From NCBI GenBank assembly GCA_015486505.1, contig WFRP01000140.1, positions 1 to 23,775 on the forward strand: a stretch of 23,775 bases of DNA. Direction: 5' to 3'. Every line of letters begins with the position of its first letter. Within the stretch, counting starts at the first letter, position 1. A model generated the notes under the pieces. That model did not search any database, was not told where the DNA came from, and saw nothing but the letters and a program-made list of their open reading frames with translations. A program made the translations under genes and the position numbers. Origin of the DNA: Pseudomonadota bacterium. GTDB taxonomy: Bacteria > Desulfobacterota > Anaeroferrophillalia > Anaeroferrophillales > Tharpellaceae. Of the stretch, positions 6,260-15,918 are shown in pieces.

Positions 6260-7969
6260 ATGGCCTCACACGAATCAAACAACCGCATCGGCGAACTCCT
6301 GCTTAAGGCCCAAATCATCAACAAGGAACAACTCGCCCAGGCCCAGGCTGAGCTGAAAATCAATCCCGGCCGCCTGGGCTCAACGCTGGTGCGCCTCGGT
6401 TTCATCAGCAACGAAGAACTGACCAATTTTTTAAGTGTGCAATTCGGCATCCCGGCAATAAACCTGCAGGATTTCTCCGTTCCGGCCGAAGTCATTGAGC
6501 TTATCTCCAGCGATCTGGCCAACAAACACCATATCATCCCAATCAACCGGATTGGTTCCACCTTAATCATTGCCACCTGCGACCCGACCGATCTTTCCGC
6601 AATCGACGACATAAAATTTATCACCGGCTACAATGTCGAGACCACCGTCGCTTCTGAAGCTTCCATTAAGGAAGCAATTGACAAATTTTACGACTCATCC
6701 TCAATGCTGGATGACATCATTTCCGAATTTGACGATTCCGAATTTGAAGTAGTCCAAGACGAGGATGAAACCGACGCCGCCACCCTGCAGAAAGAAACCG
6801 AAGATGCCCCGGTTATTCGCCTGGTCAACAAGATTATGGTTGACTCAATCCGCCGGGGTGCCAGCGATATCCATGTCGAACCGTATGAAAAGTTCTTTCG
6901 CGTACGCTATCGTATCGACGGAGTGCTCTATGAAATCATGAAACCGCCGATGAAGCTCAAAAACGCGATCACCTCCCGCATCAAAATCATGTCGGAACTT
7001 AACATTGCCGAACGGCGTCTGCCGCAGGACGGCCGCATCAAAATGAAACTCGGCAAAGATAAATCAATGGACATGCGGGTTTCGGTGCTGCCGACTCTGT
7101 TCGGCGAAAAGATAGTTATGCGCCTGCTGGACCAATCCAACCTCCAGCTTGACATGACCAAACTCGGCCTCGAGCCCCGGGCTTTAGAGCTTGTCGATGA
7201 TGCCATCCGCCAACCCTACGGCCTGATCCTGGTCACCGGCCCGACCGGCAGCGGTAAAACCACCACGCTTTATTCGGCCTTAAGCGAACTCAATAAAACC
7301 TCCGACAACATCATGACTGCCGAAGATCCGGTTGAATTCAACCTGCCGGGTGTCAATCAGGTGCAGATTCATGACTCCATCGGCTTAACCTTCGCCGCCG
7401 CCCTGCGCTCATTTCTGCGCCAGGATCCGGATATCATTCTGGTCGGTGAAATGCGCGATCTTGAAACCGCCGAAATCAGTATCAAAGCCTCGCTCACCGG
7501 CCACCTGGTCCTCTCCACCCTGCACACCAATGATGCACCGAGCAGCGTTACCCGATTGATAAATATGGGAGTCGAACCCTTCCTGATTGTTTCATCGGTA
7601 AACGTCATAATTGCCCAGCGACTGGCCCGCAAGGTCTGTCAGAAGTGCTGCGTCAGAGAGGAAATCCCCGTTAATGCCCTGATCCAGAGCGGTATGGATC
7701 CGGAAGTCGCGGAAAAGACTGTATGTCTCAAAGGCGAAGGCTGCGAAGAGTGCAACCGCACCGGCTACAAAGGCCGGATCGCCCTCTACGAAGTTATGAC
7801 CTTCAGCGAAGCCGTCAAAGCCGCCATTTTAAACGGGGCCAACACTATGGAACTTAAAAAAATAGCCATTGATAACGGCATGAAAACTTTACGCCGGAGC
7901 GGCTTCAATAAACTTATCGAAGGCACAACCAGTTTTCAGGAAGTGTTAAGAGTAACCGCCAAAGATTGA
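6260..7969 (+). CDS. pilB: Type IV pilus assembly ATPase PilB
   Basis: A 569-residue cytoplasmic hexameric ATPase that powers pilus extension. The N-terminal MshEN/GSPII-type domain (about residues 8-65) holds two motifs, RIGELLLKAQIINKEQL and RLGSTLVRLGFISNEEL. In MshE and some PilB proteins this fold binds cyclic di-GMP, so such control is plausible here. The motor domain has Walker A GPTGSGKTT (about 327-335), the Walker B/Asp-box region ILVGEMRD (about 393-400), the His box GHLVLSTLHTN, and a four-cysteine zinc site (CQKC near 459 and CEEC near 495). I chose ATG 6260 because the strong promoter overlaps the upstream extension and the length then fits the family. The ribosome-binding site is weak. 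It is the first gene of pilBTCSR. Confidence 0.96.
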   Translation: MASHESNNRIGELLLKAQIINKEQLAQAQAELKINPGRLGSTLVRLGFISNEELTNFLSVQFGIPAINLQDFSVPAEVIELISSDLANKHHIIPINRIGSTLIIATCDPTDLSAIDDIKFITGYNVETTVASEASIKEAIDKFYDSSSMLDDIISEFDDSEFEVVQDEDETDAATLQKETEDAPVIRLVNKIMVDSIRRGASDIHVEPYEKFFRVRYRIDGVLYEIMKPPMKLKNAITSRIKIMSELNIAERRLPQDGRIKMKLGKDKSMDMRVSVLPTLFGEKIVMRLLDQSNLQLDMTKLGLEPRALELVDDAIRQPYGLILVTGPTGSGKTTTLYSALSELNKTSDNIMTAEDPVEFNLPGVNQVQIHDSIGLTFAAALRSFLRQDPDIILVGEMRDLETAEISIKASLTGHLVLSTLHTNDAPSSVTRLINMGVEPFLIVSSVNVIIAQRLARKVCQKCCVREEIPVNALIQSGMDPEVAEKTVCLKGEGCEECNRTGYKGRIALYEVMTFSEAVKAAILNGANTMELKKIAIDNGMKTLRRSGFNKLIEGTTSFQEVLRVTAKD

Positions 7970-8018
7970 CGGCGGCGTAAAAAATAAAACAACCACCAAC
8001 CCAGCGGAGTAAATCAAT

Positions 8019-9086
8019 ATGGCAAGTCTACACGAACTCCTTAAAGTTATGATTGACAACGGCGCCTCCGACCTCCACCTGACGGTTGCCAGCCCACCTC
8101 AAATCCGCATCGACGGCATCCTTAAGCCCCTGGATCTACCGGCCCTGAATACCAATGAAACCAAGCAAATGTGCTACAGTGTCCTGACCGACAGCCAGAA
8201 ACACCGCTTCGAAAAAGATAATGAGCTTGACCTTTCTTTCGGACTTAAGGGGGTCAGTCGTTTCCGGGCCAACATCTTCATTCAACGCGGTACGGTTGCC
8301 GGTGCCTTTCGCGCCATTCCCTACGAAGTTCGACCTTTTTCTGAACTCGGCCTGCCCGCGGTCGTCCAGGAATTAATGCGCAAACCCAGCGGTCTAATCC
8401 TGGTAACCGGGCCAACCGGCAGCGGCAAAAGTACGACTCTGGCCTCGATGATTGATCAGGTCAACGAAGAACGACATGAACATATCATCACGATCGAAGA
8501 TCCGATCGAATTTATCCACTCCCACAAAAACTGCATTGTCAACCAGCGTGAAGTCAAAGCGGACACTGAAGACTTCAGCAAGGCTTTACGTTATATCCTG
8601 CGTCAGGACCCGGATGTCGTTCTGGTCGGTGAGTTACGCGATCTTGAAACCGTGGCCTCAAGTCTGACCGTGGCCGAGACCGGACATCTGACCCTGGCGA
8701 CCCTGCACACAAATTCCTGCGCCCAGACCATCAACCGGATCATCGATATTTTCCCCTCGCATCAGCAGCCGCAAATCCGTTCGCAGCTCTCTTTCGTTCT
8801 CCAGGCGGTTATTTCACAACAGCTTATACCGCATCGCAGCGGTCATGGTCGGGTTCTTGCATTAGAGCTTATGGTACCGAATGCGGCCATCCGCAATCTG
8901 ATCCGTGAAGATAAAATTCACCAGATATACTCACAAATGCAGGTCGGCCAGAGCCGCTTCTCGATGCAGACGATGAATCAATCCCTGGCAACACTCTATC
9001 AGGCCGGCAAAATCAGCCTTGATGACGCGTTCGCGAAAAGTAACGACTTGATGGAACTTAAACAGATGCTGGGTCAGACGCTTTAA
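8019..9086 (+). CDS. pilT: Pilus retraction ATPase PilT
   Basis: A 355-residue twitching-motility ATPase that depolymerises the pilus. Its N-terminal PAS-like domain begins with the SDLHLTV segment. Walker A GPTGSGKSTT is near residues 131-140, Walker B VVLVGELRD near 201-208, and the His box GHLTLATLHTN follows. The C-terminal AIRNLIRE motif (about 290-297), needed for retraction in studied PilT proteins, is intact, which separates it from PilB and from degenerate PilU-like paralogues. GGAG nine bases before the ATG supports the start. It lies 49 bases after pilB in the same direction. Confidence 0.96.
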   Translation: MASLHELLKVMIDNGASDLHLTVASPPQIRIDGILKPLDLPALNTNETKQMCYSVLTDSQKHRFEKDNELDLSFGLKGVSRFRANIFIQRGTVAGAFRAIPYEVRPFSELGLPAVVQELMRKPSGLILVTGPTGSGKSTTLASMIDQVNEERHEHIITIEDPIEFIHSHKNCIVNQREVKADTEDFSKALRYILRQDPDVVLVGELRDLETVASSLTVAETGHLTLATLHTNSCAQTINRIIDIFPSHQQPQIRSQLSFVLQAVISQQLIPHRSGHGRVLALELMVPNAAIRNLIREDKIHQIYSQMQVGQSRFSMQTMNQSLATLYQAGKISLDDAFAKSNDLMELKQMLGQTL

Positions 9087-9122
9087 GACGCCTTAACCGC
9101 GTGCAACCTCACAGGAAAAATT

Positions 9123-10334
9123 ATGGATACATACAAATGGCAGGGCAAGGATCGACAGGGCAAAAAAGTCAAAGGTGAAACCGAAGCCCTCTCTGAAAGT
9201 GTTGTCACTTTGAGTCTGCGCAAAAAAGGGATTACCAATGTCAAGGTCAAAAAGAAACCTAAAGATATCGAAATCAATCTCCCCTTTTTAAAAGCCAGGG
9301 TTCCGGAAAAAGACATCGTCGTTTTTACCCGTCAGTTTTCAACCATGATCAATGCCGGGCTGCCGATCATTCAATGCCTTGAAATCCAGTCCAACCAGCA
9401 GGAAAACAAGGAGTTCAAAAAGATTCTGACCACCATCAAGGAAGCCGTCGAAACCGGCGAGACCCTGGCTGACGCGTTAAGAAAACACCCAACCGCCTTT
9501 GACACACTCTACTGCAATATGGTCGAAGCCGGTGAAACCGGCGGCGCCCTGGATATCATCCTGGGCCGCCTGGCCTTCTTCATGGAAAAGAATATGAAGC
9601 TCAAAAAAAAGGTCAAAGGGGCCCTGGTCTACCCGGCATCTGTCCTTACGGTCGCGGTAATCGTGGTTGCCATCATGATGATTTTCGTCATCCCCTCATT
9701 TCAAAAAATGTTTTCCGGCTTCGGTGCCGATCTGCCCCTCCTGACCCAGATAATTGTCAACATCAGCGCCTTTATGCGGAGTAATGTAATTTTCATTATG
9801 GCCGCCCTCTTTATCGTCAGTTTTTCCCTCAAGAAGGCCTATAAAAAAAGCGATAAAGTCCATCATTTTTTCGATAATATGTTTCTGAAAATGCCGATCT
9901 TCGGCATGCTTCTGCGCAAAGTCGCGGTGGCCAAGTTCACCCGCACTCTGGGAACTATGATCTCCAGCGGCGTACCGATCCTGACCTCCCTGGACATTGT
10001 CGCCCGCACCGCCGGCAATGTTGTCATTGAAAAGGCGATTCTCGCCACCCGCGAGAGTATCAGTCAGGGGAAAACCATCGCTGAGCCGTTAATGGAAAGC
10101 GGCATATTTCCTTCAATGGTCGTCCAGATGATCGCGGTCGGAGAATCCACCGGCGCCCTGGATCAGATGCTCAACAAGATTGCCGATTTCTATGATGATG
10201 AGGTCGACACCGCGGTCAGCGCGATCACCTCGCTGATCGAACCGTTATTGATGGTTTTCCTGGGCGGCATCCTCGGCACCATGATTGTCGGCATGTACCT
10301 GCCGATCTTCAAGATGGGTGAAGTCGTTCATTAA
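9123..10334 (+). CDS. pilC: Type IV pilus inner-membrane platform protein PilC
   Basis: A 403-residue polytopic protein with two T2SF/GspF domains (about residues 70-190 and 270-390). Each is a cytoplasmic helical bundle next to membrane helices (about 165-190, 215-235, 370-395). The repeats are visible as FTRQFSTMINAGLPIIQCLE and FTRTLGTMISSGVPILTSLD. PilC anchors the PilB and PilT motors and couples their motion to the pilus. The gene follows pilT by 36 bases. The start is the only good one near the family's N-terminal YKWQGKDRQGKKVKG pattern. Confidence 0.96.
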   Translation: MDTYKWQGKDRQGKKVKGETEALSESVVTLSLRKKGITNVKVKKKPKDIEINLPFLKARVPEKDIVVFTRQFSTMINAGLPIIQCLEIQSNQQENKEFKKILTTIKEAVETGETLADALRKHPTAFDTLYCNMVEAGETGGALDIILGRLAFFMEKNMKLKKKVKGALVYPASVLTVAVIVVAIMMIFVIPSFQKMFSGFGADLPLLTQIIVNISAFMRSNVIFIMAALFIVSFSLKKAYKKSDKVHHFFDNMFLKMPIFGMLLRKVAVAKFTRTLGTMISSGVPILTSLDIVARTAGNVVIEKAILATRESISQGKTIAEPLMESGIFPSMVVQMIAVGESTGALDQMLNKIADFYDDEVDTAVSAITSLIEPLLMVFLGGILGTMIVGMYLPIFKMGEVVH

Positions 10335-10363
10335 AAGACCGGCCGGGAGATCGCAAAAACCAG

Positions 10364-12061
10364 ATGACCACCAGCAATTTCCACAGCCCGCTTAAAAATC
10401 TCCTGGCGTTTCGTCTGTTTCTGGTCACCCTCCTGCTCGGGGCCCTGATTCTTTTTGAGTTCATCTGGCCCCAAAAAGCGGACAACCCCGTACCGGTGCC
10501 GCTATACAGTTTTGTCATTTTAACCTACCTGCTCAACATCCTCTATCTTCTCATCCTGCCTAAAATTGTCCGGGTCGGCCGGTTTATCCAGCAGCAACTG
10601 CTGATTGACGCCACCCTGATCGCCGGGCTCCTCTATCTGACCGGCGGCTTCTACAGCGTCTTCTTCCCGCTTTTTTATTTTATAATTCTGGGCGGAACCA
10701 TCTACCTTAAACGACAGCACACAATCACCCTGCTTTTTTACTGTACATTCCTCTACCTCCTGCTGATCTTTGCCCATACATACAACCCGCTGCAAAATTT
10801 CCTGCCCTTGCCGGAACTGGTCAGCAGCAACCGCGAGGTTGTGTCGCAGATTTTTTTCAATTTGGCTCCGTTTTACCTGACGGCTTTTATCCTCCGTTTC
10901 ATCGCCCAAGAACGGCTTGACATCCACAATCGTCTCCAGGAAGCCACCCGCAATCTTAAGGAAACCAAGGATTTAAACAAACATATTATCGCTTCAATCG
11001 ACAGCGGTCTGATCACCACCAACCGCGAGCTTATGATAAACTCAATCAACCTGGCCGGCGTCACCATCCTCGGTCTGGATAAAGACAAAATCTTCAACCG
11101 GGCCCTGCAATCAGTTATCCCAAACCTGCAACCGGACAAAATAAGAGTAGGACGCCGGCGCCAGGAAATCGATTACGAAACACCCGCGCACAAACATCTG
11201 GTTCTGGGTTTTTCTTTCGCGCCGTTAATGAAAAGCCAGCATCACAATATCGGCTGGATTCTGATTTTTCAGGATTTGACCGAATTGAAAAAAATTGAAC
11301 ACCGCCTCCAGGAGGCCCGCAAGATGGCGGCCATCGGCCGGCTCTCAGCCGGAATCGCGCATGAGATCAGAAATCCTCTGGCCTCTATCAGCGGTTCAAT
11401 AGAACTTCTGGCCCAGGAAATCCGGTTTAAAGATGAAACCCAGCAACGACTGTTGCAAATTGTTTTAAAAGAGAGTAGCAGATTAAATCATCTCATAAGT
11501 GATTTTCTCGGATTCTCCCGGATTGAAGGCAAAGAACAGTCGCAAACCAATATCATAGCCCTGCTTCAGGATCTGGTTTTTCTTTTTCGTTCTCAATGCC
11601 CCAACACCACTTTCACTGAAAAATACCACGATAATGAATTCATCATCAAAGCCAATCCGGAGCAGCTCGAACAGATTTTCTGGAATCTTATCCAGAATTC
11701 CCTGGAAGCAATGACCAACTCCGGTACAATAACGATCACAAGTTTTCTTGAAAAAGATAGCCCCGCGAAAACGGAAATCACAATTGTTATTTGCGATAAC
11801 GGCCCCGGAATTAAAAAAGAAATTACGGAAAAGATTTTTGAACCGTTTTTCACGACAAAAAATTCCGGAACCGGTCTCGGCCTCTATATCACCTTCAAGT
11901 TGACTCAGATAAACAATGGCGTTATTACTCTTGAAAACCGAAAAGACAATCATACCGGCACCTGCGCCCACGTCACTTTTCCCCAGGCACCCCGGGATAA
12001 ACAACCGCCACCGCTAACCCAGAAAATGGAACCGAAAGATGAAAACCGCCCCCCGGAATGA
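10364..12061 (+). CDS. pilS: Sensor histidine kinase PilS
   Basis: A 565-residue membrane sensor kinase. The N-terminal 190 residues contain about six transmembrane helices, as in PilS. A PAS-like domain (about 205-305) follows. The dimerisation/phosphoacceptor helix has the H-box GRLSAGIAHEIRNPLASI (His near 333). The catalytic domain shows the N-box NLIQNSLEAM (about 441-450), the G1 box DNGPGIK and the G2 box GTGLGLY. It phosphorylates PilR, whose gene overlaps its end by 23 bases. In studied systems PilS also senses the inner-membrane pilin pool; whether it does so here cannot be read from sequence. Confidence 0.93.
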   Translation: MTTSNFHSPLKNLLAFRLFLVTLLLGALILFEFIWPQKADNPVPVPLYSFVILTYLLNILYLLILPKIVRVGRFIQQQLLIDATLIAGLLYLTGGFYSVFFPLFYFIILGGTIYLKRQHTITLLFYCTFLYLLLIFAHTYNPLQNFLPLPELVSSNREVVSQIFFNLAPFYLTAFILRFIAQERLDIHNRLQEATRNLKETKDLNKHIIASIDSGLITTNRELMINSINLAGVTILGLDKDKIFNRALQSVIPNLQPDKIRVGRRRQEIDYETPAHKHLVLGFSFAPLMKSQHHNIGWILIFQDLTELKKIEHRLQEARKMAAIGRLSAGIAHEIRNPLASISGSIELLAQEIRFKDETQQRLLQIVLKESSRLNHLISDFLGFSRIEGKEQSQTNIIALLQDLVFLFRSQCPNTTFTEKYHDNEFIIKANPEQLEQIFWNLIQNSLEAMTNSGTITITSFLEKDSPAKTEITIVICDNGPGIKKEITEKIFEPFFTTKNSGTGLGLYITFKLTQINNGVITLENRKDNHTGTCAHVTFPQAPRDKQPPPLTQKMEPKDENRPPE

Positions 12062-13439
12062 CAATCACCGCAAACTCCACATCATGGTTGTCGATGATGA
12101 ACAGAGTATGTGTGAATTCCTGGAGATCATTCTCCTGCGCAATAATTATCAGGTAAGCTGCTTCACTGATGCCTTTGCCGCGGTCAGCAGCCTTGAAACC
12201 ACAAGTTACGATCTTGTTATCACTGACCTTAAAATGCCGGGGCTAAGCGGACTGGAGATGCTGCGGACCATCAAAAAAAAGAGCCCGACCACGGAAACGA
12301 TAATGGTCACGGCTTTCGCTTCAACAACTTCGGTAATTGAAGCTATGAAAAACGGGGCTTTCGACTATATCAACAAACCTTTCAAGGTTGATGAGATTCT
12401 TTTAACGATTGAAAAGGCCCTGAAAAACTCCCAGTTGCAACGTGAAAACCTCAGGCTGCGCCAGGAGCTTGAACAACGTTTCGGTTTTGACAACCTGATC
12501 GGCAAAAGTCCGGCGATGATGGCAATCTATGAAATCATCAAGCAGGTCGCCCCGACCAAAACCAACGTCCTGATCTGCGGCGAATCCGGCACCGGCAAGG
12601 AGTTGGTAGCCCGGGCCATCCATTTCTCCGGCCCGAACCAGGATAAACCCTTTATCACCGTAAACTGCGCCGCCATCCCGGAGCACCTCCTGGAGAGTGA
12701 ACTTTTCGGCCACACCAAAGGGGCCTTTACCGGGGCGACCAGTCATACTGAAGGTTATCTTGAGGCCGCTGACGGCGGCACCCTGTTTCTGGATGAAATC
12801 GGCGAGATTCCACCGGCGCTTCAGGTTAAAGTCTTGCGGGTAATTCAGGAGAAACGCTTCCAGAAAGTCGGCAGCCCCAAAGAGATCAGCATCAACCTGC
12901 AATTTATTGCCGCGACCAACCGCGACTTGCAGGCCGCCGTTGAAAGCGGAGAATTCCGCCGGGATCTTTTCTACCGCCTCAACGTTATCCGCATCGACCT
13001 GCCGCCCTTACGCCGGCGGCAGGAAGATATCCCGCTCCTGCTCCGACATTTCCTGCAAAAATACAATCTCGAATATAAACGTGATTTTGACGGCTTCAGC
13101 CAGGAAGCCACCCGGGCGTTGATCGACTACGATTACCCCGGCAACATTCGGGAGTTGGAAAACATTATCGAACGCTGTATCGTACTTGAAACCGACGAAA
13201 AAATCATCTCGACAACCACCCTGCCGCCAATGCTGCAGCAGAAAAAACCGGACGCGCTGGCCCCATCCACCCTGCCGGCCGACGGTCTCAACCTGGAGGA
13301 AGTTGTAGCTCAACTGGAATCCGACCTCATCAAACAGGCGCTGCAGAGATGCCGGGGCAACAAAACCCAGGCCGCCAAACTTTTAGGCTTAAGTTTTCGC
13401 TCTATGCGTTACCGTCTGGATAAATACGGATTAAAATAA
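12039..13439 (+). CDS. pilR: Sigma-54-dependent response regulator PilR
   Basis: A 466-residue NtrC-family activator. The receiver domain (about 15-130) has the acidic pocket MVVDDEQS and the phosphoacceptor in DLVITDLKMPG (Asp near 61). The AAA+ domain has Walker A GESGTGKE (about 181-188) and the sigma-54-contacting GAFTGA loop (about 228-233). The C-terminal Fis-type helix-turn-helix is NKTQAAKLLGLSFRSMRYRL. The start at 12039 overlaps pilS; starting at the later Met (about 12084) would trim only 15 residues. The expected target is a sigma-54 pilA promoter, but neither pilA nor an obvious TGGCAC-N5-TTGC site was seen in this window. Confidence 0.95.
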   Translation: MKTAPRNDNHRKLHIMVVDDEQSMCEFLEIILLRNNYQVSCFTDAFAAVSSLETTSYDLVITDLKMPGLSGLEMLRTIKKKSPTTETIMVTAFASTTSVIEAMKNGAFDYINKPFKVDEILLTIEKALKNSQLQRENLRLRQELEQRFGFDNLIGKSPAMMAIYEIIKQVAPTKTNVLICGESGTGKELVARAIHFSGPNQDKPFITVNCAAIPEHLLESELFGHTKGAFTGATSHTEGYLEAADGGTLFLDEIGEIPPALQVKVLRVIQEKRFQKVGSPKEISINLQFIAATNRDLQAAVESGEFRRDLFYRLNVIRIDLPPLRRRQEDIPLLLRHFLQKYNLEYKRDFDGFSQEATRALIDYDYPGNIRELENIIERCIVLETDEKIISTTTLPPMLQQKKPDALAPSTLPADGLNLEEVVAQLESDLIKQALQRCRGNKTQAAKLLGLSFRSMRYRLDKYGLK

Positions 13440-13473
13440 GAAAACTATTCAGTTAACAGCGGTTGCCGAAGAT

Positions 13474-15918
13474 ATGAGTGTTTTTCATCTCGAAAAATTG
13501 TTTAACCCGCAGGTTATTGCCGTAGCCGGCAGTCCGGACCCGGGTGAAGTCGACATAAAATTAAATGATCTGTTAAAAAACCTCCACACCACAGCCCGCC
13601 CTCGAACCGTATATATTGTCGGTATAAAACAAAAAAATCCCCAGAACGGTTTTAATTATAAAAGTTCCATATCTGAGATCCACGAAGATATAGACCTGCT
13701 TTTTCTAACCTGCCCGTTAGTTGAACTGCCGAACTTCTTCAGGCGAGCCATCCTGAAAAAAACCGCGGTTATTGCCATCAATAAAAATATCGCGTCAAGC
13801 CGGGACCGTCAGATCCTGGATCAAATCAGCAGCAGCGCCCGTGAAGAGAATACCCGGATTATCGGTGTAAATTCCAGCGGGATTATCAGCCCGCAGATCC
13901 GGCTCAACATCTCCACGCACCCGCAGTTGCCGGCCGCCGGCAAAATCGCCTTCTTCTCGCAAAGCGGAGCGGTTTCCGGCACCATTCTCGGGTTCGCCCG
14001 GGAACTTGATATCGGCTTCAGCCACATTGCCAGCATCGGTTCATTGCTCGACATTGACTTTGGTGATATGATCGATTTTGTCGGCAACGACCCCGAAGTC
14101 GAAGCTATTCTGCTCTATCTTGAAAACATCAGAAATGTAAAAAAATTCATCAGCGCCTGCCGTTCCGTCTCGCGGATCAAGCCGATAATTGTCTTAAAAA
14201 GCGGCCGACACCCGCGGATTCACGAAATAATGCAACGCCGGGTTTTTGCCAAAATCGGCGCGGGCCCGGTTTATGAGAGCGCCTTTCGCCGCGCCGGCAT
14301 CGTCTCCGTCAACAATCTTAAAGAACTCCTTTTGGCCGGACGCTCACTCTCACGCCGCAATATCCCGACCGGTGACCGGCTCGGCATCATTACCAACTCC
14401 GGCGGACTTGCCATATACACAACCGACAATCTGCTTTTCAACCGAATTGAACCGACTCCGTTATCCAAAAAATTAATCAGTAAGTTGCGCCAGATCATCC
14501 CGCACAAACTGGTGCAGAATCCGATTGACGTCGGCGGCAGCAGCAGCACCGAAGTTTTTGCCGAAGTTATCAAAGCCTGCCTGCAAAGCCGTGAATTTGA
14601 CGCCCTGATTATCCTGGCCGCCGCCCATCAAACCCTGGAGCCGCATCGGCTTATCAAGCTTGTGCAAAAGGATTTGGAGTCCAATTTCTGCGCTATTACT
14701 TACGCCTGGATCAACGCCGGCGCCAAAGACCGCCGCAGCGCCATCCCTCTGGCTCGAAAAGGGGTTTATGTCTATTTCAGTGTTCCCGCGGCTTTAAATG
14801 CCTATATCTACAGCCGGCGTTACCGCCACAAACTGAATCAGCTGACCGCGTTAACTCCCCGCTTCCAGCAGGATTATAAAATCCAACATTTTAATACCGG
14901 TGAATTTCTCGCGCCCTATCGTAAAGATGAAACCTGCCGACTGCCCGATACTCCCGCCCGGAAACTACTTCAGGCTTACGGCTTGAAGCCGATCTACTCA
15001 AACAGTAACAACTTACGGGAAAAGAGACTGCTGTTAAGGGTCGGCACCGCCACCGACATTGAATTCGGCCCCTATATCTATCTTGCTTTAGACGGAATCG
15101 CGGCGGAAATTGAGCCGGGCCGCTCAATTATGCTGCCGCCTTTAAATCCATTTCTCGCTCAGGTAATGATCTCCCGTTCAGCGGTGGCCAAAGCTTTGCA
15201 GAAACGCGGCCCGAAATTAAGCGAAGCCCTGGCCATCATCCTGTTACGACTGGCGGCCATAATTACCGACAGCGCCGATATTGAGAGCATTGAACTCTTT
15301 ATCCAGGAAAACCGGACGGAAAATTTCGACCTTGAAATCGGCTCTATCCAGACCAAAAGAAGTGAAACAGAGGCCCCCAGACACCTGGTAATCGCCCCCT
15401 ACCCCAGTGAATATGAGTTTTACGATCAGCTTAAAGACGGCCGTAAAGTCCTGATTCGTCCGATTCGACCCGAGGATGAGGATCTGCACCATGAACTTTT
15501 CCAATCACTCTCACGCCAGACCAACTATTTCCGGTTTTTCAGCTACCGCCGTCACTTAACCCATGAACAGGCGGCCCGTTTCACCCAGATTGATTACGAC
15601 CGGGAAATGGCGATTATCGCTTTAATTGAAGATAACGGTCGGAAACGTTCAATCGGGGTCAACCGGCTCACTTATCAGGCACGCAGCGATCAACATGAAT
15701 TTGCGATTGTGGTTGCGGATAAGTTCCAGGGCAGCGGAGTCGGGGCGCTGCTGATGAAACGCCTGCTCGAAATCGCCCGCGACCGGCAAATCAAACAAAT
15801 TATCGGCACAGTTTTATCCGAAAATCTGAAAATGATTAATTTCTGCCGGCGTTTCGGTTTTGAGGTCGCGGAGCAGGAGGGCGGCAGTATCACATTTCGC
15901 CTGACTCTTTCAGACTGA
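13474..15918 (+). CDS. Pat-like protein: degenerate NDP-forming acyl-CoA synthetase fused to GNAT acetyltransferase
   Basis: 814 residues. The N-terminal two-thirds follow the CoA-binding and succinyl-CoA-ligase-like domains of NDP-forming acyl-CoA synthetases (AVAGSPDPG near 15, FFSQSGAVSG near 165, GSLLDIDFGD, VLKSGR near 240, ITNSGG near 305, NPIDVGG). The C-terminal about 165 residues are a GNAT domain, RKVLIRPIRPED to the acetyl-CoA loop QGSGVGALLM (about 752-761). Two losses show: the SHTG segment with the phosphorylated histidine is replaced near 252-262, and the ATP-grasp region (about 490-620) lacks the conserved nucleotide-binding start. It is therefore unlikely to make acyl-CoA. 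As in Pat/PatA proteins, the synthetase part may sense ligands while the GNAT part acetylates lysines. It is about 70 residues shorter than typical Pat. It follows pilR by 34 bases, and its last 29 bases overlap radC, which is convergent. Confidence 0.9.
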   Translation: MSVFHLEKLFNPQVIAVAGSPDPGEVDIKLNDLLKNLHTTARPRTVYIVGIKQKNPQNGFNYKSSISEIHEDIDLLFLTCPLVELPNFFRRAILKKTAVIAINKNIASSRDRQILDQISSSAREENTRIIGVNSSGIISPQIRLNISTHPQLPAAGKIAFFSQSGAVSGTILGFARELDIGFSHIASIGSLLDIDFGDMIDFVGNDPEVEAILLYLENIRNVKKFISACRSVSRIKPIIVLKSGRHPRIHEIMQRRVFAKIGAGPVYESAFRRAGIVSVNNLKELLLAGRSLSRRNIPTGDRLGIITNSGGLAIYTTDNLLFNRIEPTPLSKKLISKLRQIIPHKLVQNPIDVGGSSSTEVFAEVIKACLQSREFDALIILAAAHQTLEPHRLIKLVQKDLESNFCAITYAWINAGAKDRRSAIPLARKGVYVYFSVPAALNAYIYSRRYRHKLNQLTALTPRFQQDYKIQHFNTGEFLAPYRKDETCRLPDTPARKLLQAYGLKPIYSNSNNLREKRLLLRVGTATDIEFGPYIYLALDGIAAEIEPGRSIMLPPLNPFLAQVMISRSAVAKALQKRGPKLSEALAIILLRLAAIITDSADIESIELFIQENRTENFDLEIGSIQTKRSETEAPRHLVIAPYPSEYEFYDQLKDGRKVLIRPIRPEDEDLHHELFQSLSRQTNYFRFFSYRRHLTHEQAARFTQIDYDREMAIIALIEDNGRKRSIGVNRLTYQARSDQHEFAIVVADKFQGSGVGALLMKRLLEIARDRQIKQIIGTVLSENLKMINFCRRFGFEVAEQEGGSITFRLTLSD

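Noticed and set aside
5940..6260. Cyclic-di-GMP (GEMM) riboswitch ahead of pilB
   Set aside because: The conserved GEMM core and tetraloop-receptor sequences could not be found; only simple hairpins are present.
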